Source: Armatimonadetes bacterium UBA5352 (GTDB lineage: Bacteria; Armatimonadota; Zipacnadia; Zipacnadales; UBA5352). Taken from it: a DNA stretch of 54,818 bases. The notes beneath the pieces are model-generated. The model ran no database searches and was not told the DNA's origin. It saw only the letters and a program-made list of their open reading frames with translations. Position numbers and translations under genes: made by a program. The stretch is taken from contig DHPY01000106.1 in the NCBI GenBank assembly GCA_002411015.1, positions 435-55,252 on the forward strand, written 5' to 3'. How positions within the stretch are numbered: the stretch's first letter is position 1; the number at the start of each line of letters is the position of its first letter. This document shows positions 1 to 9,085 of the stretch, one piece after another.

Positions 1-219
1 GCAGAGGCCGCTCCGGCAGAGGCTGCACCCGCGGCTCCGGACGTCGTGACGGTTGAGCCGGGTGCCGCAGGCATCGGCCAGCCGACGGTGGAGCCGATCC
101 CCGAGGGCTCGGTCTTCGCAACCGGCCAGCCCGCGGTCATCACCTTCGAGGTGACGAACCCGGCGACCGGTGAGCCGATGCTGGTCCGGTTCCTGATCGT
201 CCCGCTGCCCGCGCAGTAG
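1..219 (+). CDS. C-terminal end of an unknown protein (partial, 5' end outside window)
   Basis: Frame 1 is open from the first base to a TAG at 217-219 and gives 72 residues. The visible part starts with an Ala/Pro/Glu-rich low-complexity stretch (AEAAPAEAAPAAP), typical of a flexible linker, followed by about 45 residues of probable beta structure ending ITFEVTNPATGEPMLVRFLI. I do not recognise the family. A linker followed by a small beta domain suggests an exported or envelope protein, but this is inference. A hairpin follows the stop codon. Confidence is for the gene being real, not for any function. Confidence 0.6.
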   Translation, partial: AEAAPAEAAPAAPDVVTVEPGAAGIGQPTVEPIPEGSVFATGQPAVITFEVTNPATGEPMLVRFLIVPLPAQ

Positions 220-253
220 CGCGAGTCCGGGACGGGAAGTGGTACATCCGCAG

Positions 254-292
254 CGGGCGGCGGAGCGCATCTGCGCGCCACTAAGCCGCCCG
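254..292 (+). terminator. Hairpin downstream of the partial gene
   Basis: An 8-bp perfect inverted repeat (CGGGCGGC / GCCGCCCG) flanks a 23-nt loop that holds a smaller GCGC/GCGC stem. It lies 35 nt after the stop of the preceding gene and before the ribosome-binding site of the next one. There is no T-run, so termination is likely but not proven. Confidence 0.4.
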
Positions 293-374
293 TTGCTGCA
301 TGCCTGGCCGTCCGCGCTGCCACGCGCCGATCTACCCATGCCTGTCACGCAGCCGGGGCAAGGAGGAGAGTGCA

Positions 375-2909
375 GTGAGGTTGAACGTGCGTTGGCTTCA
401 GGCGTCTCTGATCGGGGTGCTCCTCATGAGTGCGGCGATGACCGTGGCGGCCGAGCCGGCCCGTCTGGCCGCGGGCGGTGAGGCGCTGATGGCGGTCGTC
501 CTGGTCCCCGACGCCTCCGAAACGCTACGGGTGGCGGCGAATGACCTGGCGACCTTCCTCGGCCGGATCAGCGGGGCGGAGTTCGCGGTGACCACCGGGG
601 ACGGATCATCCGGCATCGTCGTCGGGCTGGCGTCGCAGTTCTCCGCCCTCGCACAGGGCATAGAGTTCGCGCCGGACGACTCGCTGCGTCGCGAGGAGTA
701 CCTCCTGCGCTCCGGAGCCGATCGCCTGGTCCTGCTCGGGGCGACGGAGATCGCCGTCGAGCATGCCGTCTGGGACCTCCTCTACCGCCTCGGATACCGG
801 CAGTACTTCCCGGGCGAGCGCTGGGAGATCGTCCCGCCGCAACCGGACCTGAGCATTGACGTGGATGACTTCGAGGCGCCCGCCTACCACGCGCGGCGCA
901 TCTGGTACGGCTCAGGGCTCTGGGACTACAACGCCGAGCCCTACGAGCAGTGGTGTCTGCGCAATCGCGCCCGCTCCGGCATGGTGCTGAATACCGGGCA
1001 CTCATACGGCCGGACCATCAGCGCCAACCGTGAGGAGTTCGCCGCGCATCCGGAGTACCTGGCGCTGATCAACGGCGAGCGCGTGGCCGCTGACGACGGC
1101 AACGTGAAGTTTTGCATCTCGAACCCGGGCCTGCGCGGGTTGGTCGTGCAGTATGCGCTGCGGTATTTCGAGCAGAATCCGGATGATGACAGCATCTCCA
1201 TGGACCCGTCCGATGGTGGCGGCTGGTGCGAGTGCGATGCCTGCGCGGCGATGGGCTCGGTCTCCGATCGCGCCGTGACGCTGGCAAATCAGGTGACCGA
1301 GGCGATCAACGAACGCTTCGATGGCAAGTTCGCCGGCATGTACGCCTACTCCGAGCACTCGCCACCACCGACGATCCGAGTGCATCCGAACGTGATCATC
1401 AGCGTAGCGACCTCGTTCATCCGGGGCGGGTACACGCTCGATCAGCTCCTCGAGGGCTGGCAGGCGCAGGGCGCGAGTATCGGCATGCGCGAGTACCTTG
1501 GCGTGAACGTCTGGGACCGCGATCTCCCGGGGCGCTCCCACGGCTCCGATCTGGACTACGTGACGACGAGCATCCCGGACTTCCACGCGAAAGGCGCCCG
1601 CTTCTACAGCGCCGAATCAAGTGACAGTTGGGGACCCAATGGCCTCGGCTACTTCATCGCGGCCCGGACACTCTGGGACCTTGATGAGGCCGGGCAGCGC
1701 GATGAACTCGTAGACCGCTTCCTGAGCGACTGCTTCGGGCCCGCAGCGGAGCCAATGCGCATTTTCTATGGGCTGATCGACGGCTCGAACGATCCGCTGC
1801 TGTCGGAGGACCTGATCGGCAGGATGTACCGCAGCCTGGACGAAGCTCACGATGCCGCGGCCGGCGACCCGGCGGCGCTCGCGCGCATCAGCGACCTGGT
1901 GCTCTACACGCGCTACGTGGAGCTGTTCTCGAACTACTCGTCCGCACAGGGCGAGGCGCGACAGGCGGCCTTCGAGGCGCTGATTCGCCACGCCTACCGC
2001 ATGCGCGAGACGATGATGGTGCACACCCGCGCGCTCTACCGCGACCTGGTCAACCGCGACAACGCGGTCGCCATCCCCGCCGGGGCGGAGTGGAGCGCGC
2101 CGGAGGAGACGAACCCGTGGAAGGACAGCACGCCCTTCAGCGATGAGGAGCTGGCGGCGTTCGTCAGCAATGGGATCGAGGCCAACAGGATCGTTGACAT
2201 CGACGCGGTGCAGTTCAGCGAGGACCTGGTGCCTGCAACGCCGCTTGCGCTTGCCACGCCTGTCGAGGGCAGCCTGGATGGCCGCGTCCGCGGGCAGCAG
2301 GTGCGCTACCTCTGGGTGGACGAAGCCCCCGCGCGGATTGAGCTGCAGGTTACCGGCGGGCTTATCGAGCACTACCGCGACCGCGGGAACGTGAAGTTCC
2401 AGCTCTACGCGGCTGAGGAGGCCACACTCGAGGCTGTGGACACCGACGAGAGCGTGCCGCCCGATGGCGTGGAGCGCACGGTGGTCCTCGAGAGCCCCTA
2501 CGCGGGCCTGCACCGCCTTGAGTGGAACGATGGCAGCGACCAGAGCCAGATCGTGCTGCCCGCGGAGATGCCGAACACGCTGCGCTCGGACCTCCAGCAC
2601 CCGATGCGTCTCGAGGGCCGCTGGACGCTGGTGTTCTACGTGCCGAAGGGCACGAAGAGCGTCGGCGGCTACGCGGCCGCGACCAGTGGTGAGATGCTTG
2701 ACGCCGAGGGGCAGCCGATCTTTAACTTCGGCGAGATGACCGATCCGGGCTACTTCAACGTGCCTGTGCCCGAGGGACAGGACGGCCGCCTGTGGGCCTT
2801 CAGCAACTGCCAGGGCGCGCGAATGCTCATGACGGTGCCGCCCTACATGGCCCCAAGCGCCGAGCGACTGCTGCTGCCGAGGGAAGTCGTGGAGGCAGAC
2901 AGACCGTAA
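375..2909 (+). CDS. Exported DUF4838 domain protein (glycoside-hydrolase-like)
   Basis: The protein has 844 residues from a GTG start at 375, which sits 8 nt after AGGAGG. That start gives a clean signal peptide (VRLNVRWLQ, hydrophobic core, cleavage near VAA-EP). The next part resembles the alpha-glucuronidase/hexosaminidase N-terminal fold (residues about 30-170). The DUF4838 core follows, with HPEYLALING near residue 225 and the diagnostic Cys motif WCECDAC near residues 283-289. The C-terminal third looks like a beta-rich carbohydrate-binding region. DUF4838 proteins occur in polysaccharide-degrading bacteria and are thought to act on glycans, but substrate and chemistry are not established. 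A broken paralogue lies at 12179-13578. Likely located outside the cytoplasmic membrane. Confidence 0.85.
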   Translation: MRLNVRWLQASLIGVLLMSAAMTVAAEPARLAAGGEALMAVVLVPDASETLRVAANDLATFLGRISGAEFAVTTGDGSSGIVVGLASQFSALAQGIEFAPDDSLRREEYLLRSGADRLVLLGATEIAVEHAVWDLLYRLGYRQYFPGERWEIVPPQPDLSIDVDDFEAPAYHARRIWYGSGLWDYNAEPYEQWCLRNRARSGMVLNTGHSYGRTISANREEFAAHPEYLALINGERVAADDGNVKFCISNPGLRGLVVQYALRYFEQNPDDDSISMDPSDGGGWCECDACAAMGSVSDRAVTLANQVTEAINERFDGKFAGMYAYSEHSPPPTIRVHPNVIISVATSFIRGGYTLDQLLEGWQAQGASIGMREYLGVNVWDRDLPGRSHGSDLDYVTTSIPDFHAKGARFYSAESSDSWGPNGLGYFIAARTLWDLDEAGQRDELVDRFLSDCFGPAAEPMRIFYGLIDGSNDPLLSEDLIGRMYRSLDEAHDAAAGDPAALARISDLVLYTRYVELFSNYSSAQGEARQAAFEALIRHAYRMRETMMVHTRALYRDLVNRDNAVAIPAGAEWSAPEETNPWKDSTPFSDEELAAFVSNGIEANRIVDIDAVQFSEDLVPATPLALATPVEGSLDGRVRGQQVRYLWVDEAPARIELQVTGGLIEHYRDRGNVKFQLYAAEEATLEAVDTDESVPPDGVERTVVLESPYAGLHRLEWNDGSDQSQIVLPAEMPNTLRSDLQHPMRLEGRWTLVFYVPKGTKSVGGYAAATSGEMLDAEGQPIFNFGEMTDPGYFNVPVPEGQDGRLWAFSNCQGARMLMTVPPYMAPSAERLLLPREVVEADRP

Positions 2910-2957
2910 CTCGTCGTGCCAGCACCAACCGAATCCGCACTGGAGTGCGCCGCGCAT

Positions 2958-4340
2958 ATGAGGCTGCGAACGAGCGATTACAGACATCCTGCCGAGTTGC
3001 CCACTTTCATTGCCTCTGTCGGCCTGGCGATCACGCTGCTGGCGCTGGCAGAGGGCTTCATGTTCTGGCTGTTGATCGGCCGGCCGTTCTTCGCCCCGAC
3101 GTCTATCGCGCTGGGGCTGCTGCTCCTGATAGTCTTCCATGCGGGTGTCATCTGGGGCATCGCAGCGATACCGGGGCATACCGAAGCCCTGCGCCGCGCC
3201 GGACGCCGCGCGGGGCCGACGCGCAATCCGCGCGTCCATGAGGCGGCCGAGATCGCCGCGAAGCGGCTCTCAGCGCCGGGCACCCCGCCGATCTACGTCA
3301 TCCCATTCGATGAGGTCGACAGCTTCAGCGTCGCCTGGAGTGGCGCGCCTGAGATCTTCGTCACCGAAGGCATGGTGCAGGAGCTTGGCGACCTCGAGCT
3401 GCGCGCAGCGCTGGCGCATGAGCTTGCGCACCTCAAGGGCCACCATGCGCGCCTGCTGACGCTCGTGCGCCTGCCGCTGATGGCCCGGCTTGCGCCGAAG
3501 CTGCTGCTGGCGCCCTTTGCGTTGGCATGGATCGCGCTCCGCTGGTGGGCCGGCGTGGTGGAGCTGAGCGCGGATCGCGCTGCGGCCATCGCCTGCGCCG
3601 GCCCCGAGCCGGTCGTCCGCTGGCTCTCCGCCGCGATCGGGCGCGATGAGCTGGACCCGGGTGACGTCAGCCTGCATCGCTACCTCGCAAACGGCGCGCA
3701 CGAGACGATCTGGCAGCTTGCCGAGGAGGATCTGCACGCCATCGCCCCGCGTCTCGCGCATCGCATCGTGGCACTGGCCCGCTTCGCGACTTCCGGGAAG
3801 TTCACCGTCTGCCTCGGGATCGTCGGCGACCTCAAGCTGCCACGCCTCGGACGGCGGCTCGATCCCGCGCTGCCCGGTTTCCTGCCGCATGTCACCATCG
3901 GCGTCCTCGCCGGACTCTGGCTCACGCCGGTCGCGATCTGGCTCACGCTGGCCGTCTGGACGGCGCCCCGGCACGCTGAGGCGACGACCGCCGATCTCGC
4001 GCCGGTGAGGAGCTTTGACCCGGAGATGGCGCCCGCGCCGGAGCCTGTGGCCGAGACGCCTCCGGGCACCATCGCCGGCGGCGACGCGATAGGCGGGATG
4101 CTCGAACTCGCGCGGATGCACAAGGAGCGCAAGGAGTACGACAGGGCTCTGCGCGTGCTGCAGGACCTGCTGGAGATCGATGTCTCAAACGCCGAGGCCC
4201 ACTACCTGCTGGCGTGGACATGGATCGGCCTCAACGACAAGCAGAGCGCAATCCAGGAGTTTACGGCCACGGTGAACCTGACTGAGCCGTCGCAGGAGAT
4301 CCATCAGGACGCCCTTGCGGCGCTTGAGCGGATGCAGTAG
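2958..4340 (+). CDS. M48-family membrane zinc metalloprotease with C-terminal TPRs
   Basis: The protein has 460 residues from ATG 2958; an in-frame GTG at 2916 is possible but has a poorly placed ribosome-binding site. Two N-terminal hydrophobic segments (about residues 18-70) precede the peptidase domain. The zinc site is HELAH near residue 154, with the third ligand in VELSADRAAA near 201, the M48 (HtpX/Ste24-like) arrangement. Another membrane segment lies near residues 307-333. A Pro/Ala linker leads to two TPR-like repeats at the C-terminus (about 377-455). The likely role is membrane protein quality control; the TPRs may recruit substrates or partners. It follows the DUF4838 gene by 48 nt and precedes tyrS by 38 nt. 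Confidence 0.85.
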   Translation: MRLRTSDYRHPAELPTFIASVGLAITLLALAEGFMFWLLIGRPFFAPTSIALGLLLLIVFHAGVIWGIAAIPGHTEALRRAGRRAGPTRNPRVHEAAEIAAKRLSAPGTPPIYVIPFDEVDSFSVAWSGAPEIFVTEGMVQELGDLELRAALAHELAHLKGHHARLLTLVRLPLMARLAPKLLLAPFALAWIALRWWAGVVELSADRAAAIACAGPEPVVRWLSAAIGRDELDPGDVSLHRYLANGAHETIWQLAEEDLHAIAPRLAHRIVALARFATSGKFTVCLGIVGDLKLPRLGRRLDPALPGFLPHVTIGVLAGLWLTPVAIWLTLAVWTAPRHAEATTADLAPVRSFDPEMAPAPEPVAETPPGTIAGGDAIGGMLELARMHKERKEYDRALRVLQDLLEIDVSNAEAHYLLAWTWIGLNDKQSAIQEFTATVNLTEPSQEIHQDALAALERMQ

Positions 4341-4378
4341 CTTGCCCGACGCACCAGACAAGGAAGGACCAACCGACT

Positions 4379-5587
4379 ATGACGCCCGAAGAACAGGTCG
4401 AGCATTTCATTGGTGACGCATCTGAGGTCCACTCGCGCGAGGAACTGCTGGCGAAGCTCAAGCTCGGCAGGCCCCTGCGCATCAAGTATGGCGCAGACCC
4501 GACCGCGCCCGATCTGCACCTCGGCCACTCCGTTCCGATGATGCGCCTGAGGCGCTTCCAGGAGGCCGGGCACAAGATCGTCTTCATCATCGGCGACTTC
4601 ACCGCGCGGATCGGCGACCCATCCGGCCGCTCGAAGACCCGCCCAATGCTCTCGCGAGAGGAGATCGAGCATAACGCCGCGACCTTCGCCGAGCAGGCTT
4701 CGAAGATCCTCGATATTGAGGCCTGCGAGCTGCGCTACAACTCCGAGTGGCTCGACAGCCTCGGCAGCGATGGGATGATTCGCCTCGCGTCCCACTACAC
4801 GCTCGCCCGCATGCTCGAGCGCGACGACTTCCATAGGCGCTATGAGGCGGAGGAGCCGATCTCGATTCGCGAGCTGCTCTACCCGCTCGTGCAGGCGTAC
4901 GATTCCGTGGCCGTGGAGGCCGACGTGGAGGTTGGCGGCACCGACCAGCTCTTCAACCTGCTTGTGGGCCGCGATATCATGCGCGCCTACGGGATGGAGC
5001 CGCAGGTGGCCGCGACGTGGACGCTGCTGGTAGGCACCGACGGCACCGAAAAGATGAGCAAGTCGCTCGGGAACTACGTCGGCATCACCGAGCCACCGCA
5101 GGAGATGTTCGGAAAGCTGATGTCCATCCCGGACGAGGTGCTGCCGCACTACTGGGCGCTCCTGACAGACGAGGGCTTCGAGGGCGCGGAGCGCATTGAT
5201 GCTGCGATGCAGTCCGGCGACCGGCACCCGATGGATGTGAAGAAGGAGCTTGCGCGCAGGATAATCACGCGGTATCACAGTGAGGCTCAAGCTAACGCGG
5301 CGCAGGCGGAGTTCGAGCGGGTCTTCAGCCACGGGCAGAAGCCATCGGAGATCCCGGATCTCCCGGTTCCCGCCTGCGAACTGGAGGATGGGCGCGTGTG
5401 GATCGTCAAGCTCATTCGTGCCTGCGGGGGGGCGCCGTCAAACTCCGAGGCGCGGCGGCTGATCAAGGGCGGCGCGGTGCGGCTGAACGATGGGCGCGTT
5501 GATGACGAGGGCGCGCAGGTTGAGGTCGCGGATGGAGATGTCCTGCAGGTGGGGAAGCGAACCTTCGCGAAGATTAAGGTGACCTGA
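4379..5587 (+). CDS. tyrS: Tyrosine--tRNA ligase
   Basis: This 402-residue class I aminoacyl-tRNA synthetase charges tRNA-Tyr in the cytoplasm. The HIGH motif appears as HLGHS near residue 46 inside DPTAPDLHLGHS, and KMSKS is intact near residue 224. An S4 RNA-binding domain covers about residues 340-402. The PDLHLGH form and the length fit the TyrZ-type bacterial enzyme. The ATG at 4379 follows AAGGAAGG by a normal distance. No T-box leader is present: only 38 nt separate it from the protease gene, so it is probably co-transcribed. Confidence 0.97.
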   Translation: MTPEEQVEHFIGDASEVHSREELLAKLKLGRPLRIKYGADPTAPDLHLGHSVPMMRLRRFQEAGHKIVFIIGDFTARIGDPSGRSKTRPMLSREEIEHNAATFAEQASKILDIEACELRYNSEWLDSLGSDGMIRLASHYTLARMLERDDFHRRYEAEEPISIRELLYPLVQAYDSVAVEADVEVGGTDQLFNLLVGRDIMRAYGMEPQVAATWTLLVGTDGTEKMSKSLGNYVGITEPPQEMFGKLMSIPDEVLPHYWALLTDEGFEGAERIDAAMQSGDRHPMDVKKELARRIITRYHSEAQANAAQAEFERVFSHGQKPSEIPDLPVPACELEDGRVWIVKLIRACGGAPSNSEARRLIKGGAVRLNDGRVDDEGAQVEVADGDVLQVGKRTFAKIKVT

Positions 5588-5625
5588 GCAGGATATGTTC
5601 GGCATGCCTGAGGAGGCGGAAGACG

Positions 5626-5934
5626 ATGGCGAATGGTGATAACGGCGGCAAGGACGTCCTGGCGGTCTTCGGGGCGATGATACTCGGGGTGCTGCTCGGT
5701 GGGATCGCCGCTCTGCTGCTGGCGCCCAAGTCCGGACCCGAGTTGCGCGAGGACATCGGCGATGCTGCCCATCGCGCCAAAGAGCGTGCTGTGGATATGA
5801 AGGAGCAGGTAGCCACGAAATACGATGACCTGCGTGCGAAGGTCGAGGACCATCTCAAGGAGCACGCAATGGACGCCGCCAAGGCCACTGAGCACGTCAC
5901 GCAGGAGGCCCAGGCCCAGATCGAGCAGGCCTGA
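5626..5934 (+). CDS. YtxH domain-containing small membrane protein
   Basis: The protein has 102 residues. A short polar N-terminus leads into one transmembrane helix (about residues 12-33, VFGAMILGVLLGGIAALLLA), then the APKSGPELRED motif typical of YtxH proteins, then a charged amphipathic helix likely to form a coiled coil. YtxH proteins are linked to general stress in Firmicutes, but their molecular function is unknown. The ribosome-binding site (GAGGAGG) is 9-10 nt before ATG 5626. It is the last gene of the rightward group and ends just before a strong terminator. Confidence 0.85.
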   Translation: MANGDNGGKDVLAVFGAMILGVLLGGIAALLLAPKSGPELREDIGDAAHRAKERAVDMKEQVATKYDDLRAKVEDHLKEHAMDAAKATEHVTQEAQAQIEQA

Positions 5935-5956
5935 CGGCGACCTCCGAGCGAGCTGC

Positions 5957-5984
5957 GACGGGCCCGGGTGCACCCGGGCCCGTC
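5957..5984. terminator. Bidirectional terminator palindrome
   Basis: A 28-bp perfect palindrome with 12-bp GC-rich arms and a TGCA centre lies between the convergent ends of the YtxH gene (stop 5934) and the leftward gene ending at 6002. Position and symmetry suit a terminator for both strands, although neither side has a T-run. Confidence 0.65.
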
Positions 5985-6001
5985 ACGCGTTCTGCAGCAG
6001 C

Positions 6002-7816
6002 CTACTTCGCCGAGAGCGCCTCAAGCCTCTCCCCGTCATTGACCCACGCCATCAGATCGCCCGGCATCACGGTCAGCGCTGAGGAACGATGCAGCGCGTC
6101 GCCCAGCGAATCCTGCTCCTGCGGCCAGCGAAGCTCCGCCTCAGCTGGGTGCGTCGCTCGCAGTGGCGGGTGCTCATCCGCACCCTCACGCAGCAGCGTC
6201 CAGCCGCGCAGCCACTGCGCGTAGGCGCCGAGATCGCCCTGCGGGTCTCGCGCGTCCACGAGCACCACCACCTCGACCGGCTGCGCCGAGGCGCCGAAGA
6301 TCAGCACATTCAGGCGCAACTCGTCATCGTCCCCGAAGGCAAGCTCCATCCGCCCCGCAACCGGCTGGCCCGCGGCGTCCAGCGGGTGCATGATCACGCC
6401 AAGCTGCAGCCGCGCGTACTGCACTGCGATCGGCTGGCCGGGATCGACCGTCACCGGCTGACCGCCCCAGTCCACGTTCCCGACGCGAACCTGCTCGATC
6501 GCGCCGCGTCGGCCGAAGAGCACCCGCGGCTCGCAGATGTACTCGGGATCAGCGGCTGCCTTCGCGCGCTCCTCGTCAGTCGGCTGGTAGTGCAGTCGCC
6601 CGAGCACTCGCGCGCCTGCCTGCACGCTGTCGAAGCCCGCGCAGGGCCGGTGAGTGAAGGTCTCGTCCGGAGCGATCACCACGCTCGCCCGCTCCTCATC
6701 CGTGTTGCGCACCAGCATCACGTAGGGTGAGGGTGAGTGTCCGCCCACCCGCTGCACCCTCTGCGATGCGAGCGACCAGCCGAGCCGCACCTCATGCGTC
6801 CGTCGGGAGTCAACCGTGACCGTGCGATCGAGGATCGTGTCCGTCCGTGGCGAGACCGCCAGTTCCCGCGCGATCCGCGGCGGGACGTAGCCGTGGAGCG
6901 CGAAGTTGATCGGCGTGATGCGCGCCTGGTGCTGCTCGTCCTCGGGCCGATCGCGCAGCGGCGTCCCGAACTTCAGGTGCGCCCAGTAGGAGGCGCCGCC
7001 TGTGCCACGGACGATGTCACGCGAGTAGGCTCGCGAGGCGGCGCCCGCCTGGAAGCCGTTCGGCATCATGTTCACCGCAAGCTGGTAGCTCATGAAGTCG
7101 AGCGTACGCTCCAGCCGCGCCCGGAAGCGCTCATCGGGCGTGTACGCCCAGGCGAACTCGATTCCGCTCATCGTCACCGGCGAGTAGGTCGGGCTGTTGT
7201 ACTCGTGCATGCCGCTCTCGCTGGTGTGCTCGAGCCACTCATCGAAGCTCGCCACTGCGCGAGCATGCGCTTCGGCGTCATCGAGGATGCGTGAGAGCGC
7301 CACGATCGCGCCGAGGTTCAGCGCCCAGATGTTCGTGTAGCTCCAGACCGCGCCGTGCCCGAAGACGCCCGCCAGCATTGGCTCGAAGGCCGCCTCCAGC
7401 GCCGCCTTCGTCTCGTCCTCAAGCCTGTCCGCCAGCGCCGTGTAGGCGTGCGCGAGCCCCGGTGCGAGGAAGCTGACCGCGTTGCGGTCCTTCACGCGAT
7501 CCCAGTGCGTCATCCAGATGAAGTTCCCGTAGCGCTCCGAATCCGGGTCAAGCACCTGGAACTCGAGGATGCGCCGGATGATCCGATTGCCCTCAATCCC
7601 GTTGTCTATCCCGTAGACGTTGTCGTCGGCCATGAGCAGCAGGATCGCGTACTCCAGCGAGTTCTGCCCGATCGTGTAGCCGTTGAAGCGCAGGAAGAAC
7701 TCGTTCCACTGCCGCAGGAGCGCCTCCGGCGGGTCGTAGAAGCGGTGCCCAACCCTCAGCAGGCGGTGCTGCAGCCGGGTCGCCCGCTCCATCTGGTTCG
7801 TGAGTGCCTCGTTCAT
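6002..7816 (-). CDS. Uncharacterised protein, probable alpha/alpha-toroid carbohydrate-active enzyme
   Basis: The protein has 604 residues and no signal peptide. The N-terminal two-thirds is helical with many aromatic and His residues, including HEYNSPTYSP near residue 204 and SYTNIWALN. This resembles the (alpha/alpha)6-toroid fold of polysaccharide lyases and unsaturated-glucuronyl enzymes. The C-terminal part (about 400-604) looks beta-rich. I cannot name the family, so function is inference. ATG 7816 follows GAGGTCAGG. The gene starts 11 nt after the stop of the URO-D-like gene, so the two form an operon and probably handle the same sugar-derived compound. Confidence 0.7.
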   Translation of the reverse strand: MNEALTNQMERATRLQHRLLRVGHRFYDPPEALLRQWNEFFLRFNGYTIGQNSLEYAILLLMADDNVYGIDNGIEGNRIIRRILEFQVLDPDSERYGNFIWMTHWDRVKDRNAVSFLAPGLAHAYTALADRLEDETKAALEAAFEPMLAGVFGHGAVWSYTNIWALNLGAIVALSRILDDAEAHARAVASFDEWLEHTSESGMHEYNSPTYSPVTMSGIEFAWAYTPDERFRARLERTLDFMSYQLAVNMMPNGFQAGAASRAYSRDIVRGTGGASYWAHLKFGTPLRDRPEDEQHQARITPINFALHGYVPPRIARELAVSPRTDTILDRTVTVDSRRTHEVRLGWSLASQRVQRVGGHSPSPYVMLVRNTDEERASVVIAPDETFTHRPCAGFDSVQAGARVLGRLHYQPTDEERAKAAADPEYICEPRVLFGRRGAIEQVRVGNVDWGGQPVTVDPGQPIAVQYARLQLGVIMHPLDAAGQPVAGRMELAFGDDDELRLNVLIFGASAQPVEVVVLVDARDPQGDLGAYAQWLRGWTLLREGADEHPPLRATHPAEAELRWPQEQDSLGDALHRSSALTVMPGDLMAWVNDGERLEALSAK

Positions 7817-7827
7817 GCCCTGACCTC

Positions 7828-8940
7828 TCAGACGCGGCTGAAGTGTGCGTACTCCTCGCCACTGATCCTCTGGATGTAGCTCTTCTGGCGGTACTCCTCG
7901 ACCATCGCCTCGTCGAGCGGATAGCGCCCGAACTCGCGCGCCGTGTCGAGCATCGCCCGGTAGTTCTCAGGCTTGACCGCCGGGTGGATGGAGTTGCTGG
8001 ATGCGAGGATGTGCCCGCCGCCCGGCGAGCCCTTGGCGATCGTCTCCTTGACCGCCTCCACCACCTGCTCGGGCGTGCCGCGCGAGAGCAGCTCACCGCA
8101 GTCCACGTTGCCGCAGAGCGCGATGCGGTCGCCGTAGGCCTGCTTCACCTCGCCGATGTCCATGTGCGCGATCGGCTCCAGCGGGTCGATGGCGTCTATC
8201 CCTGCGTCCACCATTGACTGCAGGACCGGCCAAATGTTCCCGTCGGTGTGCTTCACGAACGGCACCCCCGCAGCGTGCGTGACCTCGACCATCTCAGCGA
8301 GGTAGGGCTGGATGAACTCGTCGAAGTGCGCGGGCGATATCATCGGCGCCTGCCGATGGCAGTAGTCATCGCCGGTCAGGCCAACATCCGCGCCCATCTG
8401 CAGCGCGCGCTCCATGACGCGCTTCTTGTAGTCGATGATCATGCGCGAGATCTCATGCACACGCTCCGGCTCGAGCACGTAGTCCATGAAGATCCGGTCC
8501 ATCCCGCGCAAGTAGTGGGAGAACTCGAAGCTGTCATGGCCGAGGAAGACGATCGCCTTGCGGCCCTTGAAGCGCTCGATCACCTCCTGCAGCCGGTCGA
8601 GGCGATAGTCGGCGTCCGGATCGGGCGGCCGCCAGTTCGCGAGGTCATCCCAGCTCTGCAGCGGATGGCCGGCGGGGTAGGGGATACCGTCCTCCCCGTA
8701 GCCCCAGACGATGCCCCACTCATCGCGCTTGTGCGTCGCGTCAACGTCCTCCATGCGCTGGTTCTCGACGACAGTAATGCCATCAAGCTCAGCGTCAACG
8801 AGGTCGTCATAGGTCGCCTCAGGGCCCATCAGCGCGTGGACCACCGGATCGTTGACGATCAGCTCCCAGACGGGAACGCGATCGGGCTGCCCGCGGCGCA
8901 GCGCCGTCAGGCAGCGCTCGACACCAGCCATCTCAGCCAT
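7828..8940 (-). CDS. URO-D superfamily protein (methyltransferase/decarboxylase-like)
   Basis: The protein has 371 residues from ATG 8940, preceded by AAGGGGTGAG; codons further upstream in the same frame lie in the leader and are not conserved in character. It shows the TIM-barrel features of the uroporphyrinogen-decarboxylase superfamily: an N-terminal VERCLTALRRGQPDRVPVWE, FVKHTDGN near residue 228, LCGNVDCG near 276 and GGGHILASSNSIHP. True HemE acts in haem synthesis, while many relatives are corrinoid methyltransferases of the MtaA/CmuA type. The usual His-x-Cys zinc ligands are not evident here, since the position reads HTD. Pairing with a carbohydrate-type gene and no haem gene nearby argue against HemE. 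The leader carries an unusual element (8965-8987). Confidence 0.85.
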   Translation of the reverse strand: MAEMAGVERCLTALRRGQPDRVPVWELIVNDPVVHALMGPEATYDDLVDAELDGITVVENQRMEDVDATHKRDEWGIVWGYGEDGIPYPAGHPLQSWDDLANWRPPDPDADYRLDRLQEVIERFKGRKAIVFLGHDSFEFSHYLRGMDRIFMDYVLEPERVHEISRMIIDYKKRVMERALQMGADVGLTGDDYCHRQAPMISPAHFDEFIQPYLAEMVEVTHAAGVPFVKHTDGNIWPVLQSMVDAGIDAIDPLEPIAHMDIGEVKQAYGDRIALCGNVDCGELLSRGTPEQVVEAVKETIAKGSPGGGHILASSNSIHPAVKPENYRAMLDTAREFGRYPLDEAMVEEYRQKSYIQRISGEEYAHFSRV

Positions 8941-8964
8941 GGATCTCACCCCTTCACTGCAGCG

Positions 8965-8987
8965 GGTGCGTTCTGTACGGGAGGTTC
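8965..8987 (-). promoter_or_regulatory. Leader element with anti-Shine-Dalgarno-like core, copy A
   Basis: In the leftward mRNA sense this element begins GAACCTCCCG and continues CAGAACGCACC. It lies 25-47 nt before the URO-D-like ATG. Of its 23 positions, 19 match the leader of the amidohydrolase operon (41825-41847). ACCTCC equals the 16S rRNA anti-Shine-Dalgarno core. Here it also forms a local hairpin, CGGGAG-GAAC-CTCCCG. It may be an operator or an mRNA control element; function is inference. Confidence 0.4.
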
Positions 8988-9027
8988 CTCCCGCCGCGCC
9001 CGAATCCTGTCTGCGCCCGTACATGGA

Positions 9028-9064
9028 ACGGCCCGCCCGATGCGGGTGCACCGACGCGGGCCGT
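9028..9064 (-). terminator. GC-rich hairpin followed by TTCCATGTACGGGC
   Basis: Perfect 9-bp arms (ACGGCCCGC / GCGGGCCGT) enclose a 19-nt loop, 21 nt after the stop of the M48 lipoprotein gene on the leftward strand. There is no T-run. Immediately downstream in the leftward sense is TTCCATGTACGGGC, a motif that follows other intergenic hairpins in this window. Likely terminator of the trxB operon. Confidence 0.5.
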
Positions 9065-9085
9065 GAGACCTTCTTCAGCTGCGGT

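Noticed and set aside
1617..3239. 540-codon leftward open frame opposite the DUF4838 and M48 genes
   Set aside because: The high GC content creates long antisense frames; it spans the junction of two well-supported genes and shows His/Arg/Val-rich nonsense composition without any domain.
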